DNA of 64,000 bases from Excoecaria cochinchinensis. Taxonomy: Eukaryota > Streptophyta > Magnoliopsida > Malpighiales > Euphorbiaceae. Location of the stretch: positions 1 to 64,000 of the forward strand of contig CANTUQ010000316.1 in the NCBI GenBank assembly GCA_947683425.1, in the 5' to 3' direction. The notes under the pieces were generated by a model, which saw only the letters and a list, made by a program, of their open reading frames with translations, was not told the origin of the DNA and did no database searches. Of this stretch, positions 36,104 to 47,568 are shown in pieces. The translations under genes and the position numbers were made by a program. Every line of letters begins with the position of its first letter. The stretch's first letter is position 1.

Positions 36104-37119
36104 ATGCGTTGTGACCGGCAAGCTTCCAGTAGCTATCCCAATCAAGTTTTCCCGAATTATTGGACTCGGATCCGAAATTTCACCACTTTTAACGATTTTT
36201 CGATTCTGGTGATTTCCCTAGGGGTACCCCTAGGGAAATTCGTAGGATTCCGACGAAGCCAATTCTCGATACGTTGTGACCGGTAAGCTTCCAGTAGCTA
36301 TCCCAATAAAGTTTTCCCGAATTATTGGACTCGAATCCGAAATTTCACCACTTTTTACGATTTTTCGATTCTGGTGATTTTCCCTATGGGTACCCCTAGG
36401 GAAATCCGTAAAAATTCGTCGGATTCCGATGAAGCCAATTCTCGATGCATTGTGACCGGCAAGCTTCCAATATCTATCCCAATCAAGTTTTCCCGAATTA
36501 TTGGACTCGGATCCGAAATTTCACCACTTTTTACGATTTTTCGATTCTGGTGATTTTCGCTAGTAGGGAAATCCGTAAAAATTCGTCGGATTCCGACGAA
36601 TCCATTTCTCGATGCGTTGTGACAGGCAAGCTTCCAGTAGCTATCCCAATCAAGTTTTCCCTAATTATTGGACTCGGATCCGAAATTTCACCACTTTTTA
36701 CGATTTTTCGATTCTGGTGATTTTCCCAAGGGGTACCCCTAGGGAAATCCGTAAAAATTCGTCGGATCCCGACGAAGCCAATTCTCGATGCGTTGTGACC
36801 GGCAAGCTTCCAGTAGCTATCCCAATCAAGTTTTCCCGAATTATTGGACTCGGATCCGAAATTTCACCACTTTTTACGATTTTTCAATTCTGGTGATTTT
36901 CCCTAGGGGTACCCCTAGGGAAATTCGTCGGATTCCAACGAAGCTAATTCTCGATGCGTTGTGACCGGCAAGCTTCCAGTAGCTATCCCAATCAAGTTTT
37001 CCCGAATTATTGGACTCGGATCCGAAATTTCACCACTTTTTACGATTTTTCGATTCTGGTGATTTTCCCTAGGGGTACCCCTAGGGAAATTCGTCGGATT
37101 CCAACGAAGCTAATTCTCG
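36104..37119. repeat. 1,016-bp 6-mer HOR, copy 1
   Basis: Markers are CACTTTTAACG with GGTGATTTCCC (2-bp loss), TTCGTAGGATTCC with GATACGTTG, CCTATGGGTACC, GATGCATTGTG with CCAATATCTATCC, and the palindrome-deleted monomer followed by GACGAATCCATTTCTCG and GGATCCCGACG. These are the first long monomers after the short-rich stretch. Confidence 0.88.
36554..36571 (+). repeat. Palindrome-deleted variant 1
   Basis: TTTTCGCTAGTAGGGAAA replaces the 26-bp palindrome: the 9-bp core GGGTACCCC is gone and one C has become G. The KpnI site is lost. It lies in copy 1 of the 1,016-bp unit. Confidence 0.95.
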
Positions 37120-38135
37120 ATGCGTTGTGACCGGCAAGCTTCCAGTAGCTATCCCAATCAAGTTTTCCTGAATTATTGGACTCGGATCCGAAATTTCACC
37201 ACTTTTAACGATTTTTCGATTCTGGTGATTTCCCTAGGGGTACCCCTAGGGAAATTCGTAGGATTCCGACGAAGCCAATTCTCGATACGTTGTGACCGGC
37301 AAGCTTCCAGTAGCTATCCCAATCAAGTTTTCCCGAATTATTGGACTCGAATCCGAAATTTCACCACTTTTTACGATTTTTCGATTCTGGTGATTTTCCC
37401 TATGGGTACCCCTAGGGAAATCCGTAAAAATTCGTCGGATTCCGATGAAGCCAATTCTCGATGCATTGTGACCGGCAAGCTTCCAATATCTATCCCAATC
37501 AAGTTTTCCCGAATTATTGGACTCGGATCCGAAATTTCACCACTTTTTACGATTTTTCGATTCTGGTGATTTTCGCTAGTAGGGAAATCCGTAAAAATTC
37601 GTCGGATTCCGACGAATCCATTTCTCGATGCGTTGTGACCGGCAAGCTTCCAGTAGCTATCCCAATCAAGTTTTCCCTAATTATTGGACTCGGATCCGAA
37701 ATTTCACCACTTTTTACGATTTTTCGATTCTGGTGATTTTCCCAAGGGGTACCCCTAGGGAAATCCGTAAAAATTCGTCGGATCCCGACGAAGCCAATTC
37801 TCGATGCGTTGTGACCGGCAAGCTTCCAGTAGCTATTCCAATAAAGTTTTCTCGAATTATTGGACTCGGATCCGAAATTTCACCAATTTTTACGATTTTT
37901 CGATTCTGGTGATTTTCCCTAGGGGTACCCCTAGGGAAATTCGTCGGATTCTGACGAAGCTAATTCTCGATGCGTTGTGACCGGCAAGCTTCCAGTAGCT
38001 ATCCCAATCAAGTTTTCCCGAATTATTGGACTCGGATCCGAAATTTCACCACTTTTTATGATTTTTCGAATCTGGTGATTTTCCCTAGGGGTACCCCTAG
38101 GGAAATTCGTCGGATTCCGACGAAGCCAATTCTCG
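37120..38135. repeat. 1,016-bp 6-mer HOR, copy 2
   Basis: Repeats copy 1 at offset +1,016 through about 37800. It then diverges: CTATTCCAATAAAGTTTTCTCG appears at 37830 and the last two monomers match only loosely. Confidence 0.85.
37570..37587 (+). repeat. Palindrome-deleted variant 2
   Basis: Same deletion and C-to-G change, in copy 2 of the 1,016-bp unit at offset +1,016. Confidence 0.95.
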
Positions 38136-38273
38136 ATACGTTGTGACCGGCAAGCTTCCAGTAGCTATCCCAATCAAGTTTTCCCGAATTATTGGACTCG
38201 GATCCGAAATTTCACCACTTTTTACGATTTTTTGATTCTGGTGATTTTCCCTAGGGGTACCCCTAGGGAAATT

Positions 38274-40941
38274 CGTCAGATTCCGACGAAACCAATTCTC
38301 GATGCGTTGTGACCGGCAAGCTTCCAGTAGCTATCCCAATCAAGTTTTCCCGAATTATTGGACTCGGATCCGAAATTTCACCACTTTTTACGATTTTTCG
38401 ATTCTGGTGATTTTCCCTAGGGGTACCCCTAGGGAAATCCGTAAAAATTCGTCGGATTCCAACGAAGCCAATTCTCGATGCGTTGTGACCGACAAGCTTC
38501 CAGTAGCTATCCCAATCAAGTTTTCCCGAATTATTGGACTCGGATCCGAAATTTCACCACTTTTTACGATTTTTCGATTCTGGTGATTTTCCCTAGGGGT
38601 ACCCCAAGGGAAATTCGTCGGATTCCGACGAAGCCAATTCTCGATGCGTTGTGACCGGCAAGCTTCCAGTAGCTATCCCAATCAAGGTTTCCCGAATTAT
38701 TGGACTCGGATCCGAAATTTCACCACTTTTTACGATTTTTCGATTCTGGTGATTTTCCCTAGGGGTACCTATAGGGAAATTCGTCGGATTCCAACGAAGC
38801 CAATTCTCGATGCGTTGTGACCGGCAAGCTTCCAATAGCTATCCCAATCAAGTTTTCCCGAATTATTGGACTCGGATCCGAAATTTCACAACTTTTTACG
38901 ATTTTTTGATTCTGGTGATTTTCCCTAGGGGTACCCCTAGGGAAATTCGTTGGATTCCGATGAAGCCAATTCTTGATGCGTTGTGACCGGCAAGCTTCCA
39001 GTAGCTATCCCAATCAAGTTTTCCCGAATTATTGGACTCGGATCCGAAATTTCACCACTTTTTACGATTTTTCGATTCTGGTGATTTTCCCTAGGGGTAC
39101 CCCTTGGGAAATTCGTCGGATTCCGACGAATCCAATTCTTGATGCGTTGTGACCGGCAAGCTTCCAGTAGCTATCCCAATCAAGTTTTCCCGAATTATTG
39201 GACTCGGATCCGAAATTTCACCACTTTTTACGATTTTTTGATTCTGGTGATTTTCCCTAGGGGTACCCCTAGGGAAATTCGTCGGATTCCGACGAAGCCA
39301 ATTCTCGATGCGTTGTGACCGGCAAGCTTCCAGTAGCTATCCTAATCAAGTTTTCCCGAATTATTGGACTCGGATACGAAATTTCACCACTTTTTACGAT
39401 TTTTCGATTCTGGTGATTTTCCCTAGGGGTACCCCTAGGAAAATTCGTCGGATTCCGACGAAGCCAATTCTCGATGCGTTGTGACCGGCAAGCTTCCAGT
39501 AGCTATCCCAATCAAGTTTTCCCTTATTATTGGACTCGGATCAAAAATTTTACCACTTTTTAGGATTTTTCGATTCTGGTGATTTTCCCTAGGGGTACCC
39601 CTAGGGAAATTCGTCGGATTCCGAAGAAGCCAATTCTCGATGCGTTGTGACCGGCAAGCTTCCAATAGCTATCCCAATCAATGTTTCCCGAATTATTGGA
39701 CTCGGATCCGAAATTTCACAACTTTTTACGATTTTTCGATTCTGGTGATTTTCCCTAGGGGTACCCCTAGGGAAATTCGTCGGATTCCGACGAAGCCAAT
39801 TCTCGATGCGTTGTGACCGGCAAGCTTCCAATAGCTATTCCAATCAAGTTTTCCCGAATTATTGGACTCGGATGCGAAATTTCACAACTTTTTACGATTT
39901 TTCGATTCTGGTGATTTTCCCAAGGGGTACCCCTAGGGAAATTCGTCGGATTCCGACGAAGCCAATTCTCGATGCGTTGTGACCGGCAAGCTTCCAGTAG
40001 CTATCCCAATTAAGTTTTCCCGAATTATTGGACTCGGATCCGAAATTTCACCACTTTTTACGATTTTTCGATTCTGGTGATTTTCCCTAGGGGTACCCCT
40101 AGAGAAATTCGTCGGATTTCGACGAAGTCAATTCTCGATGCGTTGTGACCGGCAAGCTTTCAGTAGCTATCCCAATCAAGTTTTCCCGAATTATTGGACT
40201 CGGATCCGAAATTTCACCACTTTTTACGATTTTTCTATTCTGGTGATTTTTCCCTAGGGGTACCCCTAGGGAAATTCGTCGGATTTCGACGAAGCCAATT
40301 CTCGATGCGTTGTGACCGGCAAGCTTCCTGTAGCTATCCCAATCAAGGCTTCCCGAATTATTGGACTCGGATCCGAAATTTCACCACTTTTTACGATTTT
40401 TCGATTCTGGTGATTTTCCCTAGGGGTACCCCTAGGGAAATTCGTCGGATTCCGACGAAGCCAATTCTCGATGCGTTGTGACCGGCAAGCTTCCAATAGC
40501 TATTCCAATCAAGTTTTCCCGAATTATTGGACTCGGATCCGAAATTTAACAACTTTTTACGATTTTTCGATTCTGGTGATTTTTCCTAGGGGTACCCCTA
40601 GGGAAATTCGTCGGATTCCGACGAAGCCAATTCTCGATGCGTTGTGACCGGCAAGCTTCCAGTAGCTATCCCAATCAAGTTTTCCCGAATTATTGGACTC
40701 GGATCCGAAATTTCACCACTTTTTACGATTTTTCGATTCTAGTGATTTTCCCTAGGGGTACCCCTAGGGAAATTCGTCGGATTCCGACGAAGCCAATTCT
40801 CGATTCGTTGTGACCGGCAAGCTTCCAGTAGCTATCCTAATCAAATTTTCCCGAATTATTGGACTCGGATACGAAATTTCACCACTTTTTACGATTTTTT
40901 CGATTCTGGTGATTTTCACTAGGGGTACCCCTAGGGAAATT
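38274..40941. repeat. 2,668-bp 16-mer unit, copy 1
   Basis: Fifteen short monomers and one long. It starts at a CGTCAGATTCC junction that recurs exactly 2,668 bp later. Ordered markers include GATTCCAACG after the long monomer, GGTACCTATAGGG, CTTGATGCG twice, CGGATACGAA, CCCTTATTATTGG with AAATTTTACC and TTTTTAGGATT, CAATCAATGTTTCCC, CGGATGCGAA, CCCAATTAAG, AAGCTTTCAG, AAGCTTCCTG, AAATTTAACAAC and GATTCTAGTG. Confidence 0.9.
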
Positions 40942-43470
40942 CGTCAGATTCCGACGAAGCCAATTCTCGATGCGTTGTGACCGGCAAGCTTCCAGTAGCT
41001 ATCCCAATCAAGTTTTCCCGAATTATTGGACTCGGATCCGAAATTTCACCACTTTTTACGATTTTTCGATTCTGGTGATTTTCCCTAGGGGTACCCCTAG
41101 GGAAATCCGTAAAAATTCGTCGGATTCCAACGAAGCCAATTCTCGATGCGTTGTGACCGACAAGCTTCCAGTAGCTATCCCAATCAAGTTTTCCCGAATT
41201 ATTGGACTCGGATCCGAAATTTCACCACTTTTTACGATTTTTCGATTCTGGTGATTTTCCCTAGGGGTACCCCTAGGGAAATTCGTCGGATTCCGACGAA
41301 GCCAATTCTCGATGCGTTGTGACCGGCAAGCTTCCAGTAGCTATCCCAATCAAGGTTTCCCGAATTATTGGACTCGGATCCGAAATTTCACCACTTTTTA
41401 CGATTTTTCGATTCTGGTGATTTTCCCTAGGGGTACCTATAGGGAAATTCGTCGGATTCCAACGAAGCCAATTCTCGATGCGTTGTGACCGGCAAGCTTC
41501 CAATAGCTATCCCAATCAAGTTTTCCCGAATTATTGGACTCGGATCCGAAATTTCACAACTTTTTACGATTTTTTGATTCTGGTGATTTTCCCTAGGGGT
41601 ACCCCTAGGGAAATTCGTCGGATTCCGATGAAGCCAATTCTTGATGCGTTGTGACCGGCAAGCTTCCAGTAGCTATCCCAATCAAGTTTTCCCGAATTAT
41701 TGGACTCGGATCCGAAATTTCACCACTTTTTACGATTTTTCGATTCTGGTGATTTTCCCTAGGGGTACCCCTTGGGAAATTCGTCGAATTCCGACGAATC
41801 CAATTCTTGATGCGTTGTGACCGGCAAGCTTCCAGTAGCTATCCCAATCAAGTTTTCCCGAATTATTGGACTCGGATCCGAAATTTCACCACTTTTTACG
41901 ATTTTTTGATTCTGGTGATTTTCCCTAGGGGTACCCCTAGGGAAATTCGTCGGATTCCGACGAAGCCAATTCTCGATGCGTTGTGACCGGCAAGCTTCCA
42001 GTAGCTATCCTAATCAAGTTTTCCCGAATTATTGGACTCGGATACGAAATTTCACCACTTTTTACGATTTTTCGATTCTGGTGATTTTCCCTAGGGGTAC
42101 CCCTAGGGAAATTCGTCGGATTCCGACGAAGCCAATTCTCGATGCGTTGTGACCGGCAAGCTTCCAGTAGCTATCCCAATCAAGTTTTCCCTTATTATTG
42201 GACTCGGATCAAAAATTTTACCACTTTTTAGGATTTTTCGATTCTGGTGATTTTCCCTAGGGGTACCCCTAGGGAAATTCGTCGGATTCCGAAGAAGCCA
42301 ATTCTCGATGCGTTGTGACCGGCAAGCTTCCAATAGCTATCCCAATCAATGTTTCCCGAATTATTGGACTCGGATCCGAAATTTCACCACTTTTTACGAT
42401 TTTTCGATTCTGGTGATTTTCCCTAGGGGTACCCCTAGGGAAATTCGTCGGATTCCGACGAAGCCAATTCTCGATGCGTTGTGACCGGCAAGCTTCCAAT
42501 AGCTATTCCAATCAAGTTTTCCCGAATTATTGGACTCGGATGCGAAATTTCACAACTTTTTACGATTTTTCGATTCTGGTGATTTTCCCTAGGGGTACCC
42601 CTAGGGAAATTCGTCGGATTCCGACGAAGCCAATTCTCGATGCGTTGTGACCGGCAAGCTTCCAGTAGCTATCCCAATTAAGTTTTCCCGAATTATTGGA
42701 CTCGGATCCGAAATTTCACCACTTTTTACGATTTTTCGATTCTGGTGATTTTCCCTAGGGGTACCCCTAGAGAAATTCGTCGGATTTCGACGAAGTCAAT
42801 TCTCGATGCGTTGTGACCGGCAAGCTTTCAGTAGCTATCCCAATCAAGTTTTCCCGAATTATTGGACTCGGATCCGAAATTTCACCACTTTTTACGATTT
42901 TTCTATTCTGGTGATTTTTCCCTAGGGGTACCCCTAGGGAAATTCGTCGGATTTCGACGAAGCCAATTCTCGATGCGTTGTGACCGGCAAGCTTCCTGTA
43001 GCTATCCCAATCAAGGCTTCCCGAATTATTGGACTCGGATCCGAAATTTCACCACTTTTTACGATTTTTCGATTCTGGTGATTTTCCCTAGGGGTACCCC
43101 TAGGGAAATTCGTCGGATTCCGACGAAGCCAATTCTCGATGCGTTGTGACCGGCAAGCTTCCAATAGCTATTCCAATCAAGTTTTCCCGAATTATTGGAC
43201 TCGGATCCGAAATTTAACAACTTTTTACGATTTTTCGATTCTGGTGATTTTTCCTAGGGGTACCCCTAGGGAAATTCGTCGGATTCCGACGAAGCCAATT
43301 ATCGATGCGTTGTGACCGGCAAGCTTCCAGTAGCTATCCCAATTAAGTTTTCCCGCATTATTGGACTCGGATCCGAAATTTCACCACTTTTTACGATTTT
43401 TCGATTCTAGTGATTTTCCCTAGGGGTACCCCTAGGGAAATTCGTCGGATTCCGACGAAGCCAATTCTCG
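40942..43470. repeat. 2,668-bp 16-mer unit, copy 2
   Basis: Matches copy 1 marker by marker at offset +2,668 as far as GATTCTAGTG at 43403 and departs at about 43470, so it lacks the last part of the unit. Its later monomers (ATTATCGATG near 43310, CCCGCATTATTGG near 43354) resemble 35.6 kb more than copy 1 does, hinting at patchy conversion. Confidence 0.88.
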
Positions 43471-44791
43471 ATGCGTTGGGACCGGCAAGCTTCCAGTAGC
43501 TATCCCAATCAAGTTTTCCCGAATTATTGGACTCGGATCCGAAATTTCACCACTTTTTACGATTTTTTGATTCTGGTGATTTTCCCTAGGGGTACCCCTA
43601 GGGAAATCCGTAAAAATTCGTCGGATTCCGACGAAGCCAATTCTCAATACGTTGTGACCGGCAAGCTTCCAGTAGCTATCCCAATCAAGTTTTCCCGAAT
43701 TATTGGACTCGGATCCGAAATTTCACCACTTTTTACGATTTTTCGATTCTGGTGATTTTCCCTAGGGGTACCCCTAGGGAAATTCGTCGGATTCCGACGA
43801 AGCCAATTCTCGATGCGTTGTGACCGGCAAGCTTCCAGTAGCTATCCCAATCAAGTTTTCCCGAATTATTGGACTCGGATCCGAAATTTCACCACTTTTT
43901 ACGATTTTTCGATTCTGGTGATTTTCCCTACGGGTACCCCTAGGGAAATCCGTAAAAATTCGTCGGATTTCGACGAAGCCAATTCTCGATGCGTTGTGAC
44001 CGGCAAGCTTCCAGTAGCTATCCCAATCAAGTTTTCCCGAATTATTTGACTCGGATCCGAAATTTCACCACTTTTTACGATTTTTCGATTCTGGTGATTT
44101 TCCCTAGGGGTACCCCTAGGGAAATCCGTAAAAATTCGTCGGATTCCGACGAAGCCAATTCTCAATGCGTTGTGACCGGCAAGCTTCCAGTAGCTATCCC
44201 AATCCAGTTTTCCCGAATTATTGGACTCGGATCCGAAATTTCACCACTTTTTACGATTTTTCGATTCTGGTTATTTTCCCTAGGGGTACCCCTAGGGAAA
44301 TTCGTCGGATTTCGACGAAGCCAATTCTCGATGCGTTGTGACCGGCAAGCTTCCAGTAGCTATCCCAATCAAGTTTTCCCGAATTATTGGACTCGGATCC
44401 GAAATTTCACCACTTTTTAGGATTTTTCGATTCTGGTGATTTTCCCTAGGGGTACCCCTAGGGAAATCCGTAAAAATTCGTCGGATTCCGACGAAGCCAA
44501 TTCTCGATGCGTTGTGACTGGCAAGCTTTCAGTAGCTATCCCAATCAAGTTTTCCCGAATTATTGGACTTGGATCCGAAATTTCACCACTTTTTACGATT
44601 TTTCGATTCTGGTGATTTTCCCTAGGGGTACCCCTAGGGAAATCCGTAAAAATTCATCGGATTCCGACGAAACCAATTCTCGATGCGTTGTGACCGGCAA
44701 GCTTCCAGTAGCTATCCCAATCAAGTTTTTCCGAATTATTGGACTCGGATCCGAAATTTCACCACTTTTTACGAATTTTCGATTCTGGTGA

Positions 44792-44809
44792 TTTTCGCTA
44801 GTAGGGAAA
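44792..44809 (+). repeat. Palindrome-deleted variant 3
   Basis: Same deletion and substitution, outside any clear HOR. The monomer also has ACGAATTTTCG. Confidence 0.95.
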
Positions 44810-45290
44810 TCCGTAAAAATTCGTCGGATTCCGACGAAGCCAATTCTCGATGCGTTGTGACCGGCAAGCTTTCAGTAGCTATCCCAATCAAGTTTTCCCA
44901 AATTATTGGACTCGGATCCGAAATTTCACCACTTTTTACGATTTTTCGATTCTGGTGATTTTCCCTAGGGGTACCCCTAGGGAAATCCGTCGGATTCCGA
45001 CGAAGCTAATTCTCGATGCGTTGTGACCGGCAAGCTTCCAGTAGCTATCCCAATCAAGTTTTCCGGAATTATTGGACTCGGATCCGAAATTTCACCACTT
45101 TTTACGATTTTTCGATTCTGGTGATTTTCCCTAGGGGTACCCATAGGGAAATTCGTCGGATTCCGACGAAGCCAATTCTCGATACGTTGTGACCGGCAAG
45201 CTTCCAGTAGCTATCCCAATCAAGTTTTCCCGAATTATTGGACTCGGATCCGAAATTTCACCACTTTTTACGATTTTTCGATTCTGGTGA

Positions 45291-45308
45291 TTTTCGCTAG
45301 TAGGGAAA
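45291..45308 (+). repeat. Palindrome-deleted variant 4
   Basis: Same deletion and substitution, three monomers after variant 3. Confidence 0.95.
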
Positions 45309-45856
45309 TCCGTAAAAATTCGTCGGATTCCGACGAAGCCAATTCTTGATGCGTTGTGACCGGCAAGCTTCCAGTAGGTATCCCAATCAAGTTTTCCAGA
45401 ATTATTGGACTCGGATCAAAAATTTCACCACTTTTTACGATTTGTCGATTCTGGTGATTTTCCCTAGGGGTACCCCTAGGAAAATCCGTAAAAATTCGTC
45501 GGATTCCGACGAAGCCAATTCTCGATGCGTTGTGACCGGCAAGCTTCCAGTAGCTATCCCAATCAAGTTTTCCCGAATTATTGGACTCGGATCCGAAATG
45601 TCACCACTTTTTACGATTTTTCGATTCTGGTGATTTTCCCTAGGGGTACCCCTAGGGAAATTCGTCGGATTCCGACGAAGCCAATTCTCGATGCGTTGTG
45701 ACCGGCAAGCTTCCAGTAGCTATCCCAATCAAGTTTTCCCGAATTATTGGACTCGGATCTGAAATTTCACCACTTTTTACGATTTTTCGATTCTGGTGAT
45801 TTTCACTAGGGGTACCCCTAGGGAAATTCGTCGGATTCCGACGAAGCCAATTCTCG

Positions 45857-46715
45857 ATGCGTTGTGACCGGCAAGCTTCCAGTAGCTATCCCAATCAAGT
45901 TTTCCCGAATTATTGGACTCGGATCCGAAATTTCACCACTTTTTACGATTTTTCGATTCTGGTGATTTTCCCTAGGGGTACCTCTAGGGAAATCCGTAAA
46001 AATTTGTCGGATTCCGACGAAGCCAATTCTCGATGCGTTGTGACCGACAAGCTTCCAGTAGCTATCCCAATCAAGTTTTCCCGAATTATTGGACTCGGAT
46101 CCGAAATTTCACCACTTTTTACGATTTTTCGATTCTGGTGATTGTCCCTACGGGTACCCCTAGGGAAATCCGTAAAAATTCGTCGGATTCCGACGAAGAC
46201 AATTCTCGATGCGTTGTGACCGGCAAGCTTCCAGTAGCTATCCCAATCAAGTTTTCCCGAATTATTTGACTCGGATCCGAAATTTCACCACTTTTTACGA
46301 TTTTTCGATTTTGGTGATTTTCCCTAGGGGTACCCCTAGGGAAATCCGTAAAAATTCGTCGGATTCCGACGAAGCCAATTCTCAATGCGTTGTGACCGGA
46401 AAGCTTCCAGTAGCTATCCCAATCCAGTTTTCCCGAATTATTGGACTCGGATCCGAAATTTCACAACTTTTTACGATTTTTCGATTCTGGTGATTTTCCC
46501 TAGGGGTACCCCTAGGGAAATTCGTCGGATTCCGACGAAGCCAATTCTCGATACGTTGTGACCGGCAAGCTTCCAGTAGCTATCCCAATCAAGTTTTCCC
46601 GAATTATTGGACTCGGATCCGAAATTTACCACTTTTTACGATTTTTCGATTCTGGTGATTTTCCCTAGGGGTACCCCTAGGGAAATTCGTCGGATTCCGA
46701 CGAAGCCAATTCTCG
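45857..46715. repeat. 859-bp 5-mer HOR, copy 1
   Basis: Three long and two short monomers with TACCTCTAGGG, AATTTGTCGG, GATTGTCCCTACGGG, GACGAAGACAATTC, ATTATTTGACTCGG, CCAATCCAG and a 1-bp loss (GAAATTTACCAC) in the last monomer. Confidence 0.9.
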
Positions 46716-47568
46716 ATGCGTTGTGACCGGCAAGCTTCCAGTAGCTATCCCAATCAAGTTTTCCCGAATTATTGGACTCGGATCCGAAATTTCACCACTT
46801 TTTACGATTTTTCGATTCTGGTGATTTTCCCTAGGGGTACCTCTAGGGAAATCCGTAAAAATTTGTCGGATTCCGACGAAGCCAATTCTCGATGCGTTGT
46901 GACCGACAAGCTTCCAGTAGCTATCCCAATCAAGTTTTCCCGAATTATTGGACTCGGATCCGAAATTTCACCACTTTTTACGATTTTTCGATTCTGGTGA
47001 TTGTCCCTACGGGTACCCCTAGGGAAATCCGTAAAAATTCGTCGGATTTCGACGAAGACAATTCTCGATGCGTTGTGACCGGCAAGCTTCCAGTAGCTAT
47101 CCCAATCAAGTTTTCCCGAATTATTTGACTCGGAATTTCACCACTTTTTACGATTTTTCGATTCTGGTGATTTTCCCTAGGGGTACCCTTAGGGAAATCC
47201 GTAAAAATTCGTCGGATTCCGACGAAGCCAATTCTCAATGCGTTGTGACCGGCAAGCTTCCAGTAGTTATCCCAATCCAGTTTTCCCGAATTATTGGACT
47301 CGGATCCGAAATTTCACAACTTTTTACGATTTTTCGATTCTGGTGATTTTCCCTAGGGGTACCCCTAGGGAAATTCGTCGGATTCCGACGAAGCCAATTC
47401 TCGATACGTTGTGACCGGCAAGCTTCCAGTAGCTATCCCAATCAAGTTTTCCCGAATTATTGGACTCGGATCCGTAATTTACCACTTTTTACGATTTTTC
47501 GATTCTGGTGATTTTCCCTAGGGGTACCCCTAGGGAAATTCGTCGAATTCCGACGAAGCAAATTCTCG
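46716..47568. repeat. 859-bp 5-mer HOR, copy 2 (853 bp)
   Basis: Same markers as copy 1. It is 6 bp shorter because of GACTCGGAATTTC near 47128, where ATCCGA or an equivalent register is missing. Confidence 0.9.

Larger units (their letters stand above)
43471..45856. repeat. Mixed section with return of long monomers
   Basis: Long monomers become frequent again. Two palindrome-deleted monomers occur (44792, 45291). The segment 43813-44230, with CCTACGGGTACC, ATTATTTGACTCGG and CCAATCCAG, is a diverged copy of 46033-46450 at offset +2,220. Confidence 0.82.

Noticed and set aside
36554..36571. Palindrome-deleted monomers as a separate inserted element
   Set aside because: Alignment shows a simple 9-bp internal loss plus one substitution, with normal monomer on both sides.
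47101..47145. The 6-bp loss at GACTCGGAATTTC as a regulatory or integration site
   Set aside because: It is a single private deletion in one monomer, and the flanks are ordinary satellite.
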